The notes under the pieces are model-generated. The model was not told where the DNA came from and did no database searches. It saw only the letters and a program-made list of their open reading frames with translations. A DNA stretch of 64,000 nt from assembly GCA_019419585.1 (NCBI GenBank), contig DXZQ01000010.1, positions 21,729 through 85,728 on the forward strand, in the 5' to 3' direction. Source of the DNA: Collinsella sp. Its GTDB lineage: Bacteria; Actinomycetota; Coriobacteriia; Coriobacteriales; Coriobacteriaceae. Every line of letters starts with the position of its first letter. Position 1 is the stretch's first letter. Made by a program: the position numbers and the translations under genes. Of this stretch, positions 34,338-43,736 are shown piece by piece.

Positions 34338-35171
34338 GTGTTGGAAGAGAATGTGTCAGATAAAACAGAATATGTAAAGGATGTGCCCGTGGATGCGGCA
34401 TTGATTGGTCAAGTTGGGGATTGGCGGGCAGACTCTCAGACTCCTGTTGCTACGGAATTTCCTCTCCCCGTGGAGAATCCTGCTCCGGCGCAAGGTTTCG
34501 TGGCGCCGGGAAGCTATAGGGCTCCCGCCGCAGATCCCAAGGCTGCCGCCCCCAAGAAAGGTGGGCCTGCCTATTTTGCCTTCAAGCGAGCTTTCGACAT
34601 CGTTTTTTCTGCTGCGGTCTGCGCGGTGTTGGCCATCCCCGTTGTAGCAGCATGCGTCGCCATTGAGATTGACTCTCCCGGAAAGCCGTTCTTCCGTCAA
34701 AAGCGAGTTGGTAAGGGTGGAAAGACTATCTATATCTTCAAACTCCGCACCATGGTCTCTGACGCTCACGAGCACCCTGAGAAATACATGACTCCCGATC
34801 AGCTGGCGCAATGGCAGCGCGAACAGAAGGTTGACGATGATCCCCGAATCACGCGTGTAGGCCGCTTTCTTCGCCGCACTTCGTTGGACGAACTTCCTCA
34901 ATTCATTAACGTTCTCTCGGGTGATTTATCCGTCATTGGCCCTCGTCCCGTAACACTTGAGGAAACGTATGAATACGGCGATGCACGCGATGAGGTGCTC
35001 GCATGTAAGCCTGGCATCACCGGTTGGTGGGCTGCGACTGACCGCAACGAATCCACGTGGAGAAGTGGTCAGAGGCAAGCTCGTGAGCTCTTTTATGTGC
35101 GCCATCAGTCGCTCGGGTTGGATACCCGCGTGTTCGTAAAAACGTTCAAGGCAATGAGGAGGGGGAAGTAA
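34338..35171 (+). CDS. Sugar-phosphate transferase (initiating phosphoglycosyl transferase)
   Basis: A 277-residue protein. A ~75-residue Pro/Ala-rich N-terminus precedes the membrane helix (IVFSAAVCAVLAIPVVAACVA) and the bacterial sugar transferase domain: KLRTM, DDDPRITRVGRFLRRTSLDELPQ with the catalytic DE pair, and SVIGPRPV. It is a short PglC/WcaJ-C type enzyme that loads the first sugar-1-phosphate onto undecaprenyl phosphate at the inner membrane face. It likely starts the glycan assembled by the genes that follow. The start (GTG 34338) is uncertain because AAGGAGG lies about 20 bases upstream; TTG 34341 and GTG 34353 are alternatives. Confidence 0.9.
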   Translation: MLEENVSDKTEYVKDVPVDAALIGQVGDWRADSQTPVATEFPLPVENPAPAQGFVAPGSYRAPAADPKAAAPKKGGPAYFAFKRAFDIVFSAAVCAVLAIPVVAACVAIEIDSPGKPFFRQKRVGKGGKTIYIFKLRTMVSDAHEHPEKYMTPDQLAQWQREQKVDDDPRITRVGRFLRRTSLDELPQFINVLSGDLSVIGPRPVTLEETYEYGDARDEVLACKPGITGWWAATDRNESTWRSGQRQARELFYVRHQSLGLDTRVFVKTFKAMRRGK

Positions 35172-35174
35172 CGT

Positions 35175-35945
35175 ATGACCGATTCTCCCCTGGTTTCCAT
35201 CATTATGCCCCTCTACAATGCTGAGCCGTATCTTGTCGAGACCTTCGACTCCGTTCTTTCTCAGTCCTATAAGAACTGGGAGCTCATCGTGGTCGAAGAT
35301 TGTTCTTCGGACGCATCTCTTCGACTTGCGAAGGAATACGAGAACAAGGATCGTCGAATCTCGGTTCATCCCAACGAGCACAACGTTGGTGCGGCTAAGT
35401 CGCGCAATACCGGTATCGAACACGTTTCCGGCGATTTCGTCGCGTTCATGGACGCCGATGACGCATGGCTTCCGGATAAACTTGATCACCAGCTTGCGTA
35501 CATGCGGGATTGTGGTCTGGGGATGTGCTTCACCTCGTACGAGACCATTGAGTCTGACGGACAGCATAGGAATTACGTACACGTACCCAAGAGCATCGAC
35601 TACGACGGTTTTCTCAAGAACACCGTGACCTGCAGCCATACCATCGCGTTCGACCTCTCGAAAATACCCCTGAGTCTTCTCGTTTGTCCCGATTTCGGAG
35701 ATTCGTTCGATTTCCCTGAAGACATGGTCGTCTGGCTCCAGGTCCTCAAGAGCGGCGTTCCAGCCGGCGGCCTCGACGAGGTGCTTGCAAAGAACAGGAA
35801 ACATGGCGGCTCCCGCTCCGCTAATAAATTCCGTGCAGTTTCCCGCACGTGGAACGCCTACCGAAAAGTGGAGAAGATAAACCCAGTCTATTCCGTGTAT
35901 TGTCTGTTCTGGCAGCTGACGCACGCGGTGCTTAAAAGGATTTAG
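35175..35945 (+). CDS. GT2-family glycosyltransferase
   Basis: A 256-residue GT-A enzyme. VSIIMPLYNAEPYLVETFDSV is the nucleotide-binding start, VVEDCSSDAS the next motif, and FVAFMDADDAWLPDKL carries the DxD metal site. The second half (PEDMVVWLQVL) holds the acceptor-side acidic motif. It probably adds a sugar to the lipid-linked intermediate. It starts 3 bases after the previous stop, in one operon. Confidence 0.92.
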   Translation: MTDSPLVSIIMPLYNAEPYLVETFDSVLSQSYKNWELIVVEDCSSDASLRLAKEYENKDRRISVHPNEHNVGAAKSRNTGIEHVSGDFVAFMDADDAWLPDKLDHQLAYMRDCGLGMCFTSYETIESDGQHRNYVHVPKSIDYDGFLKNTVTCSHTIAFDLSKIPLSLLVCPDFGDSFDFPEDMVVWLQVLKSGVPAGGLDEVLAKNRKHGGSRSANKFRAVSRTWNAYRKVEKINPVYSVYCLFWQLTHAVLKRI

Positions 35946-35957
35946 GATTGAGGCTGA

Positions 35958-37052
35958 ATGAGGATTCTATTTCTCTCGAACCTTGAGTTTGAGGGCTTCG
36001 CGGGCCCTACGTACTGTGTGCCTGCACTGATCGGGGCCTTATCCGAACTCGAAGAGGTTGTCTGGTATAACATGAGACCTGTCGAGCGCGTAGAATGGAG
36101 GGGCCTTCCCTTCTACAGGAACCCTAACGACTTTGCTTTCGACATTGAAGATTTCACAAGTCGAATCTGGCGCCCTGACCTAATCGTTTTTGAGGGTTTT
36201 CATGCGTTTCATCCCAACGCGACCCTCTTGGGCGTGCTGTCTTCGGGTATACCATATGTGATTGAGCCGCACTGCGCCCTCACGAGCGGAGACCAGGGGA
36301 AGAAAACCTTTAAGAAACGAATCTGTAACGCCGTTTTCTACAACCGTTTCGCTCAAGGCGCCGCTGCGATCCACTACCTTACCGAGAAGGAACGCGATGA
36401 GTCCGGTGAGAAATGGAACCGGAACAGCTTCATCGAGCCGAACGGCATAGAGGTGCCCAAGGAGCGCCCTCATCGGGAGTCGTGGCATGGCGACGTACCT
36501 GAAATTGTGTTCGTTGGCAGAGTGGAGCCCTATCAAAAGGGGTTGGACGTCCTCCTCGAAGCGCTTACTCCGTTGAATGCTTGCGCGGATTCACCGCGCT
36601 TCCATCTCTCGATTTACGGCAACTCCGTCAACGGCTTCTCAAACGAGATGGAGAAAAAGCTACAGGCCGCGGGGCTTTCAGACGTCGTTGCCGTTCGCGG
36701 CCCTGTATACGGGGATGAGAAGGATGCGGTTCTGCGCGCCGCGGACATCTTTCTCCTCACATCACGCTACGAGGGGATGCCGATGGGCCTGCTCGAGGCG
36801 TGCGCCTACGGGTTGCCGTGCGTGGTCACCCCGGGTACCAACATGTCCGACGTCATCCTCGCCGAGGGAGCCGGATGGGTCTGCGACCTTTCTCCCGAAT
36901 CCGTGCGGGAAGCCATCGTCGTCGCCGCCAGCTCTGCTGAGGCCTATGCGGAGATGGCCCTGGCCTCACGTCGCGTTGCGGAGTTGTTTTCGTGGCCCTC
37001 GATCGCCAAGTCGATTCGAACCGATTATCTAAAGGTGATTGGGCGCGCATGA
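35958..37052 (+). CDS. GT4-family glycosyltransferase
   Basis: A 364-residue GT-B enzyme. IVFVGRVEPYQKGLDVLLEA marks the start of the C-terminal Rossmann domain and SRYEGMPMGLLEACAYGLPC is the EX7E donor-site motif. PYVIEPHCALTSGDQGKK lies in the N-terminal domain. Sugar and linkage cannot be told. It overlaps the next gene by 4 bases (ATGA). Confidence 0.93.
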   Translation: MRILFLSNLEFEGFAGPTYCVPALIGALSELEEVVWYNMRPVERVEWRGLPFYRNPNDFAFDIEDFTSRIWRPDLIVFEGFHAFHPNATLLGVLSSGIPYVIEPHCALTSGDQGKKTFKKRICNAVFYNRFAQGAAAIHYLTEKERDESGEKWNRNSFIEPNGIEVPKERPHRESWHGDVPEIVFVGRVEPYQKGLDVLLEALTPLNACADSPRFHLSIYGNSVNGFSNEMEKKLQAAGLSDVVAVRGPVYGDEKDAVLRAADIFLLTSRYEGMPMGLLEACAYGLPCVVTPGTNMSDVILAEGAGWVCDLSPESVREAIVVAASSAEAYAEMALASRRVAELFSWPSIAKSIRTDYLKVIGRA

Positions 37053-38104
37053 CGATTTATCTGATGGAAATAGTCGTGATTCTCGTTCTCGGTGTAATCA
37101 CGGGCGTGTCGCGCGGGGATGCTGAGAGACGAGGCTTTATCATCTTGGCCTGCCTGGTCTTATTCGCGCTCTCCGGCCTGAGAAGCTACGCGGTCGGAGT
37201 GGATACGCTCCAGTACTGGAACGCTTACCTGACGGCGTGGATGGCACACTCCTGGTATGAAACCGGGTTCCTGTACCTCCTCCGGGCCTTGAACGCGGTC
37301 AGCCCCAATCCGCAGCTCCTCCTTCTCTTCACCAGTGCAGTCATGACCGCCTGCGTCGGGTATGTGGTCTATAAGTCGGACTGCAATCCCGTGCTCGCAC
37401 TCTTCCTCTATGTGACACTTCTGACGTATGCCTCCTTTATGAACCTCATGCGCCAAGGTATCGCCGCCGCAATCATCATCGCGGCGATACCTTGGCTGGA
37501 GTCCGGGAAGAGGATCCGTTTCGCTGTGGCGGTCATTTTCGGCTCCCTGTTTCACTCGACCGCCATCGTCATGCTCGCGCTCATTCCGCTCTCGGCGCTC
37601 GCACCGACAAAGAAAGTCATGCTGGGTTATGGCGTCGTCGCGTTGGCTTTGGCCCTTTCCCCTGATTTCGTGTGGAGCTTCGTTGGGAAGAACTTCGACA
37701 AGTACTCGACGTATAGCATGTCCTCGTGGTCGGGGGGGAATGCGCTCGCGGCGCCGATCATGACCGCCATGGACGCTTTACTGATTGTCGTTTCCCATTT
37801 GTTTGGGGCGGGGGCTTCGGATGACGACAGGGAGGAGAGGGTTCTTTTCCATGGATCCATGCTCCAGGTCGTCTTCCAGTTCCTCGCTTGCTTCGTGAAC
37901 ATCTTCCAGAGGCTGACGACGTTTACATCGTTTTTCCTTGCCTTATACGTGGCGCTGCGATTCCGAAAGATCGATACGAAGCTCAAGTTCCTCCTCGTTT
38001 ACGGCATATGCGCAGTTACGGCCGTGTTCTTTGTAGTAATTATGGTCTACCGGCCGCAATGGCACGGTGTCGTTCCTTTTTCCTTTTTCTGGCAACTTGT
38101 TTAG
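37049..38104 (+). CDS. EpsG-like polysaccharide polymerase
   Basis: A 351-residue protein with roughly ten TM helices. GLRSYAVGVDTLQYWNAY early in the chain matches the EpsG family motif (R-x-x-x-x-G-x-D-T-x-x-Y). It is likely the Wzy-type polymerase of the glycan. The start at 37049 overlaps the stop of the GT4 gene. A longer upstream frame is only overlap. The next stretch is a broken gene. Confidence 0.85.
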   Translation: MTIYLMEIVVILVLGVITGVSRGDAERRGFIILACLVLFALSGLRSYAVGVDTLQYWNAYLTAWMAHSWYETGFLYLLRALNAVSPNPQLLLLFTSAVMTACVGYVVYKSDCNPVLALFLYVTLLTYASFMNLMRQGIAAAIIIAAIPWLESGKRIRFAVAVIFGSLFHSTAIVMLALIPLSALAPTKKVMLGYGVVALALALSPDFVWSFVGKNFDKYSTYSMSSWSGGNALAAPIMTAMDALLIVVSHLFGAGASDDDREERVLFHGSMLQVVFQFLACFVNIFQRLTTFTSFFLALYVALRFRKIDTKLKFLLVYGICAVTAVFFVVIMVYRPQWHGVVPFSFFWQLV

Positions 38105-38250
38105 GTTCATGAGGATTGTTAAATGGGACTAGTGTTGAACAATCTCGGAAGGACCTCCCGAATCTGCGTGGCCAGGGAGCGCTTACCCGGGTTTCGGCCA
38201 CCACATAACGTTCCTCGCCCGAGCTCCACGACTTATGACCTGCAACACCT

Positions 38251-38875
38251 TTGGTCGAAATCACCGTGCTTATTCCCCGCTATATCGGCAAGCTCGGGCG
38301 GGTCATTTCTGTGGGGACGAAACTCTCGAGCGGCGTTGCATGGGGAAGGATCTTCGATCGCGAGACGCGGCAAGGCCTAGAGTTCCTCAAAGATGTGTGG
38401 TTTGAGGACACTGTGCAGGCATAAATGATCGTGCTGAGGTTCAGGGGCGACCATCGACGAATTGGACTACACATACCGAAAGCAAGTTGACTTGCTAACC
38501 TCGAACAGCCTGTCGAGCAAGAGGTCTGTAGACAGGTACTTCACGATCGAAGCCATGCTTGCTTCGCGCAGGACATTGGGCTTTCCTTTTCACCAGAGGA
38601 TGTATGGCCAGACCCTCTATCAGCTCGGCCTCTTGTTTGCAAACCTCACGGTCGCGCTCGTTGACGGGGAATCTCGCTGCGTTTTTGCTTTGGCTAACGA
38701 GTTGATGAAGGCGAATAGGTCGCCGGGGGAAAGTGCAAGTCGTTCCTCGAAAAAATGGGCAATCCCGAGAAAGTTCTTTTGGAAGTTGATAGCGTCCTCT
38801 GGCGGCTGGCGTCGCTTTCGCTTTAAGGGCTCAGGCACCCGGTCTTTATTGCCTTGCGCTTTAGCTCGAATATAA
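38251..38875 (+). pseudogene. Broken GT2 glycosyltransferase gene
   Basis: Frame 1 from 38251 reads VEITVLIPRYIGKLGRVIS, then SSGVAWGRIFDRETRQGLEF and VWFEDTVQA, then TAA at 38422. The sense continues in another frame from about 38453 with DELDYTYRKQVDLLTSNSLS and KRSVDRYFTIEAMLASRR. AWGRIFDR and WFEDT are typical of the middle of GT2 proteins of capsule loci, and YRK..SxTxNSLSSK of their C-termini. The N-terminal donor half is missing and the frame is broken at least once. This gap between epsG and wzx therefore held another transferase. Boundaries are approximate. Confidence 0.6.
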
Positions 38876-38910
38876 ACGAAAACTGAAATTTGTTTGGGTT
38901 GATATAGATA

Positions 38911-40155
38911 TTGAAAAGCAGTAACACACTCGCCAAAAATATAATTTGGCAGTACGGATTACAAGTACTTAAGTACGTCTTCCCCCTCATCCTCGTGCCG
39001 TACCTCACGCGCGTGCTGGGTACGGGTGGCTACGCCGTCTATGCCTACGTGTTGTCGTTCATGGGAATCGTCCAGACGCTCGCCGACTTCGGTTTCATGC
39101 TTTCCGGAACAAAGCAAGTCGTCGACCTGAGGGACAACTGCGAGGTCCTTTCACGCCTGCTCGGCTCCATAGAGCTCGCTCGTCTTCTCCTCGCCGCCGG
39201 CCTGTGCGCGGTCGTCGTGGTCGTCGCCCAGTTCATCCCACTGCTCTGGGACAATATGGGGTATGTACTGATTGCCTATGTCTCCACCGTGCTCAGGGCC
39301 TTGCTACCGGATTTCATGTTTCAAGGTTTTGAGGACATGGAGCCGCTCACCACGCGTTTCTTCGCGGCAAAGGTGATCACGGTCGGCCTGACTCTTCTGG
39401 TGGTCCATGGACCGCAGGATCTTCTGCTCGTCGCAGTTGCGGATGCCCTGGGCGGCTTGGTAGCGCTTATCTGGAGCTTCATGACCGTTCGAACCCGCTA
39501 CGGCGTGCGTGTTTCCTTCGGTGGCTTCCGAAACGCCTTGGCTGAGCTAAAGAGATCTGCCGTGTATTGCGTGTCGAACATCGGCACCACCCTTGTCTCG
39601 GGGTTCACCACTTTCGTCGTGGGAATCGTGCTCACCGACCCGACGGAAATTGCGTACTGGTCGCTCGCCCTCACAACCGTGAGCGCGGTTCAAGCGCTCT
39701 ATTCTCCGATATCCAGCAGTCTATATCCCCATGTTGTGGCGCATCGGGATCTGGGCGCTGTTAGGAAGATGGCGATTATGGCAGCTCCCGCCCTATTGGT
39801 CGGCACCGTTGCGTATTGTCTGCTGTCCCCGCAGGTTTTTTTTCTACTTGGCGGACAGGGCTACGTTGCGGGTTCTTGGGTCATGGTTGCCCTCAGCCCT
39901 GTCCTGCCGCTCTCTTTCTATTCGATCTTGATTGGCTGGCCGGTACTCGGCGCTTTGGGTAAGGTCAACGAACTTACCGCCTCGACTGTTGCCTCCGGTG
40001 TTATTAACGCTGCTCTGCTCCTCGCGATGGCGCTTCTCGGCCGGTCATCTTTGTTCGCGATCTGCGTAATCCGCTGCATAGCCGAGGTCGCGCTACTTGG
40101 AACCAGGGGGTTTGCGCTGATTGAATGTTTAAGGAAGGGAAAGTTGCATGTGTAA
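38911..40155 (+). CDS. Wzx-type polysaccharide flippase
   Basis: A 414-residue membrane protein with about 12 TM helices. The start LAKNIIWQYGLQVLKYVFPL and PYLTRVLGTGGYAVYAYVLS match the RfbX/Wzx family of the MOP superfamily. It would move the lipid-linked repeat unit across the membrane before EpsG-like polymerisation. Start TTG 38911 has only a weak GGGTTGA site. Its end overlaps the next gene by 8 bases. Confidence 0.9.
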   Translation: MKSSNTLAKNIIWQYGLQVLKYVFPLILVPYLTRVLGTGGYAVYAYVLSFMGIVQTLADFGFMLSGTKQVVDLRDNCEVLSRLLGSIELARLLLAAGLCAVVVVVAQFIPLLWDNMGYVLIAYVSTVLRALLPDFMFQGFEDMEPLTTRFFAAKVITVGLTLLVVHGPQDLLLVAVADALGGLVALIWSFMTVRTRYGVRVSFGGFRNALAELKRSAVYCVSNIGTTLVSGFTTFVVGIVLTDPTEIAYWSLALTTVSAVQALYSPISSSLYPHVVAHRDLGAVRKMAIMAAPALLVGTVAYCLLSPQVFFLLGGQGYVAGSWVMVALSPVLPLSFYSILIGWPVLGALGKVNELTASTVASGVINAALLLAMALLGRSSLFAICVIRCIAEVALLGTRGFALIECLRKGKLHV

Positions 40156-40984
40156 CATCACCCCACTCTCTATCGAAGAGCTACACCAGAAGGAGTTGGA
40201 ACTTCTTGAAGCGTTTGATGCCTTTTGCTCCGAACACGGCCTTCGATACTCGCTTACGGCCGGCACTTTGCTTGGCGCTATTCGCCACAAGGGATTCATC
40301 CCCTGGGATGACGATATCGACGTCTGTATGCCGCGCCCCGATTACGATCGTCTTGCAACGCTTGCTGGCGAGTTGCCGGCTGGACTCAGGCTCGTTGGCC
40401 CCGAGAACAGCCCGTTTGTTTACCCCTGGCGCAAGTTCTGCACTGAAAGTATTAGAGCTCAGGAGCTTACCTATGAAGGAGTAATGGATCAAATGCTCTG
40501 GATAGATGTTTTCGTTATGGATGGCGTTTCTTCTGACGAAAGCGAGATTGAGCGCATGCAAGTCCGCATGAACAAGGCCTCGCGTGCAAGCGTTTGGTCG
40601 AGCGCCAATCATAATTCGGACTCAATGGGAAAACGCTTCATAAAGAACGCAGCCAAAGCGCTTCTTAATCCGGAGCACGCAAAGACGAAGATGATGGCAA
40701 TGGCTGAGCGCGTTGCAGCCGAGCCTGGTTATGACGCGGCAAGCCGCGTCAGCAGCGTACTCGGACTGGCCAAACACGGGTGGTCGCTTCCCAAGGAAGG
40801 CTACGAGGACATGGTCGAGGTTGAGTTCGAGGAGCACATGCTCCCCGCTATGGGCTGCTGGGACGAATACCTGACCAAGTGCTACGGGGATTACATGCAG
40901 CTGCCGCCGGAGGACAAAAGACAGACGCACTGCCTGAAGGCATGGTGCGTGAACGAAGAAACAAAGGAGAATGCAGATGCTTAA
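40148..40984 (+). CDS. LicD-family phosphotransferase 1
   Basis: A 278-residue protein. SLTAGTLLGAIRHKGFIPWD followed by DDIDVCMPRPDY is the LicD/fukutin signature, with the acidic metal-binding DDDID. C-terminal YGDYMQLPPEDKRQTH is also typical. LicD proteins transfer phosphocholine or a similar phospho-group from a CDP-linked donor to sugars. A second paralogue lies at 42060 and a cytidylyltransferase fusion at 43737, which together suggest a dedicated phospho-decoration. It overlaps both neighbours. Confidence 0.93.
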   Translation: MCNITPLSIEELHQKELELLEAFDAFCSEHGLRYSLTAGTLLGAIRHKGFIPWDDDIDVCMPRPDYDRLATLAGELPAGLRLVGPENSPFVYPWRKFCTESIRAQELTYEGVMDQMLWIDVFVMDGVSSDESEIERMQVRMNKASRASVWSSANHNSDSMGKRFIKNAAKALLNPEHAKTKMMAMAERVAAEPGYDAASRVSSVLGLAKHGWSLPKEGYEDMVEVEFEEHMLPAMGCWDEYLTKCYGDYMQLPPEDKRQTHCLKAWCVNEETKENADA

Positions 40985-42047
40985 CTTCACCGTTGGTCCG
41001 GTTATGAGTCCCAGCGAGGTGCTGGAAGTTTCAGCCAAGAGCGCACCCTATTTCCGCACGCCAGAGTTCTCTCAGGTAATGCAAGAGAACGAGCGCATTA
41101 TGTTGGACTTGTTGTCCGCACCCAAGGATTCACGCTGCGTGTTTCTAACGGCTTCTGGCACAGGCGCTATGGAGGCTGCTGTGATGAGTGTCTTAGCGCC
41201 CGCTGAACGAGTTGCAGTGGTCAATGGCGGCAGTTTCGGGCAGAGGTTCGTCGACCTATGCCAGCTGCACGGGCACACCGTCGACGAGATCAAACTTGAG
41301 TTCGGGCACCAGATAGCGCGGACAAACCTCGAAGACGCAGTGGATCTCAGCTGCGGTGCGCTGCTCGTGAACATGCATGAGACCTCATCAGGACTGTTGT
41401 ACGACATGAGCCTCCTGTCCGACTTTTGCCGCGAGCGCGAGATGCTCTTGATCGTCGACGCAGTGAGCGCGTTCATCGCCGAAGAGATTGACATGGCGGC
41501 TCTCGGCACCGACGTGGTGCTGACGGGTTCGCAAAAGGCGCTAGCTTGCCACCCGGGCATCTCCCTCATGGCCCTCTCGCCGCGCGGACAGGAAAGGGTA
41601 GCGGAGAATCCCGAGGTTTGCTCCTACTTGAGTCTAAAGGAAGCCCTGCGCAACGGCGAACGTGGGCAGACTCCCTGGACGCCTGCTGTCAACACGCTGC
41701 TTGAGATCAATGCGCGTTTGAGGTCGATCGAGGCGCGCGGGATCGACGCGGAGCGCGCCGAGATCGCGTCGCGCGCGAAGGCCGTGCGCGACGCCCTGAC
41801 GAGCACCACACTCGAGATGGTCCCCGAGAACCCCTCCAATGCAGTGACGGCGCTCCGTTGCCCCGCGAGCAACGCGAAGGCAATCATCGAGCGCGCCAAA
41901 ACCGGGTACGGCATGTGGCTGTGCCCAAACGGCGGTGCGCTGTGCGACGAGGTGTTCCGCATCGGGCACATTGGTGCCATCACAGAGGAGGACAACGACA
42001 GGCTTATCGACTGCCTGACCTCGCTATCGGCCGAGGGTCTGTTCTAG
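40977..42047 (+). CDS. Class V PLP aminotransferase
   Basis: A 356-residue fold-type I aminotransferase of the alanine-glyoxylate / 2-aminoethylphosphonate group. N-terminal LNFTVGPVMSP, FLTASGTGAMEAAVMSVL (phosphate-binding), LIVDAVSAFIAEEIDM and PLP Lys in LTGSQKALACHPG. The start at 40977 has AAGGAG 7 bases upstream; the ATG at 40971 abuts that site. It overlaps the LicD stop. In this setting it may make an amino-alcohol phosphate or phosphonate precursor for CDP activation and LicD transfer. The substrate is inference. Confidence 0.9.
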   Translation: MLNFTVGPVMSPSEVLEVSAKSAPYFRTPEFSQVMQENERIMLDLLSAPKDSRCVFLTASGTGAMEAAVMSVLAPAERVAVVNGGSFGQRFVDLCQLHGHTVDEIKLEFGHQIARTNLEDAVDLSCGALLVNMHETSSGLLYDMSLLSDFCREREMLLIVDAVSAFIAEEIDMAALGTDVVLTGSQKALACHPGISLMALSPRGQERVAENPEVCSYLSLKEALRNGERGQTPWTPAVNTLLEINARLRSIEARGIDAERAEIASRAKAVRDALTSTTLEMVPENPSNAVTALRCPASNAKAIIERAKTGYGMWLCPNGGALCDEVFRIGHIGAITEEDNDRLIDCLTSLSAEGLF

Positions 42048-42059
42048 GTGGGGGCGCAG

Positions 42060-42905
42060 ATGAAACAGATAAAGGTCATAGAAGGAGAGGACTTCCGGCG
42101 CATGCAGCTATTGGAGCTCGACATGCTCGTGGAGTTCGACCGCGTGTGCCGCGCTCACGGGATTGCGTACACAATCTTCGGCGGGACGCTCCTTGGCGCA
42201 GTGCGCCACAAGGGCTATATCCCCTGGGATGATGATGCTGATATTGCAATGCTTCGTGAGGACTACGAGAGGTTCCGTTCTGTCGCCCATGAGATGGACT
42301 CGTCCATCTGTTTCTTCCAGGACCATCTGAGCGATCCTGAATACAGGTGGGGGTACGGCAAGCTCAGGCGCACCGGAACGAAGTACGTGAGGGTCGGACA
42401 GGAGCACTTGAAGTGCAAAACAGGAGTCTTTGTCGACGTGTTCCCCATGGACGACGCGCCTCTTGGTATGGGCGGCCAAATTCTGCAGGACTTCTGGTGC
42501 ATGTGCCTGCGCAAGGTCCTATGGTCTGAGGTCGGCAGACTCGATCCCCGCGTGTCGGCTCCGCTCAGGGCCTGGTTCTCACTGTTGTCCAAGATACCCG
42601 CAAAGGCGGTTTATGCTCTAGCCGCTCCAATGGAGCGCAAGAGCACGGACGACAGCCCCAACCGCGTGAGGACGCTGCTGTTTCCAGCTACCGGTACCCT
42701 CTATCGAGAAAACCCGCTCGAAGAGCGTTACGCGATGCCTAAGGAGTGGTTTAAGGACCTGTCGGAGTACGAGTTCGAAGGGAAACGTTTGATGGGGACA
42801 CGTGACTTCGACGCGATCCTCACTTACATCTATGGCGACTACATGCAGTTGCCGCCCGAGGACCGCCGGGGGCAGCACTCGCCGGTATCGAGCTACGAGT
42901 TTTAA
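42060..42905 (+). CDS. LicD-family phosphotransferase 2
   Basis: A 281-residue LicD paralogue. TIFGGTLLGAVRHKGYIPWD with DDDADIAMLREDYERF gives the metal site, and YGDYMQLPPEDRRGQH closes the domain as in copy 1. The ATG at 42060 follows GGTGGGGG; a GTG at 42048 is the alternative. Two LicD copies in one operon usually mean two acceptor positions or two donors. It lies 12 bases after the aminotransferase and 11 before the GNAT-like gene. Confidence 0.93.
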   Translation: MKQIKVIEGEDFRRMQLLELDMLVEFDRVCRAHGIAYTIFGGTLLGAVRHKGYIPWDDDADIAMLREDYERFRSVAHEMDSSICFFQDHLSDPEYRWGYGKLRRTGTKYVRVGQEHLKCKTGVFVDVFPMDDAPLGMGGQILQDFWCMCLRKVLWSEVGRLDPRVSAPLRAWFSLLSKIPAKAVYALAAPMERKSTDDSPNRVRTLLFPATGTLYRENPLEERYAMPKEWFKDLSEYEFEGKRLMGTRDFDAILTYIYGDYMQLPPEDRRGQHSPVSSYEF

Positions 42906-42916
42906 GGAAAACGAAC

Positions 42917-43708
42917 GTGAATGTGAAGAAAGTGGCCTGCTGGGACGAGGGCCTGCGGCGTGTTCTGGAAGGTCAGCGCGTTGAAAACCCCTACGCACTT
43001 ATCGATGCGCTGACCTACGGGTTCGAGGGCGACAACGTTGCGTGCTGGGAGGTCTTCGACGAAAGCCGACTCGAGGCGGTCGTTTACCGATATTATGACG
43101 GACTCCAGGTCGTCTTCTGCGGGCAGGCAGGCCACCGCGCAATCCGGGCCGTCGCGACCCTCGTTGAGAAAATGGACCCCTCCATGGTCCAGACCTCTTA
43201 CAGTGCAGCGGCAGAGCTCGCCACCGTGCTCGCCGACTACAGTTTGTCTGAGGGGTGGGTTATGCGGGCTGACGGAACTCAGGTACCAGACCCCGCGGCG
43301 GTCAGGGCGACCGAGGCCGACTATCCTGAGATAGCCAAGCTCATCTGCGGCGACGAGGAGATTGGCAAGCACTACGACGTCGGCGCGCTCGTGGCTCAGT
43401 TGTGTGAGAGAGAGCGACTTCAGGGCTGCAGGAGCATAGTCATTAGGGATAGCGAAGGAATTGCTGCGCATATGGCGACCTATGCCGAGTCCGACGATGT
43501 TGCCGTCTGCGCCGGACTCAAGGCACGCCCTGGCGCGGAGAAGGGTGTCGGGGCGCGGGTGCTCTCATCGCTGGCCGTCGAAGTGGCCGCGCGCGGCCTC
43601 ATACCTTTGCTGTACTGCTACATAGAGCCACTGTGGCCTTGGTACGAGGTCCATGGGTGGGAGAAAGCCTTCCACGTCGCGAAGCTCGAGCACTGCGGCA
43701 ATTACTAA
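42917..43708 (+). CDS. GNAT-like acetyltransferase, two-domain
   Basis: A 263-residue protein. The N-terminal half (about 1-130) has no clear motif. The C-terminal half begins RATEADYPEIAKLICGDEE and shows the acetyl-CoA motif as KGVGARVLSSLAVEVAARG, then LYCYIEPLWPWYEVHGWEK, a typical GNAT ending. It likely acetylates an amino group, perhaps that made by the nearby aminotransferase. The call is moderate because the N-terminal half is unassigned. Confidence 0.65.
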   Translation: MNVKKVACWDEGLRRVLEGQRVENPYALIDALTYGFEGDNVACWEVFDESRLEAVVYRYYDGLQVVFCGQAGHRAIRAVATLVEKMDPSMVQTSYSAAAELATVLADYSLSEGWVMRADGTQVPDPAAVRATEADYPEIAKLICGDEEIGKHYDVGALVAQLCERERLQGCRSIVIRDSEGIAAHMATYAESDDVAVCAGLKARPGAEKGVGARVLSSLAVEVAARGLIPLLYCYIEPLWPWYEVHGWEKAFHVAKLEHCGNY

Positions 43709-43736
43709 ACAAGCCACGAAAGGGAAGGTGAGGCCC

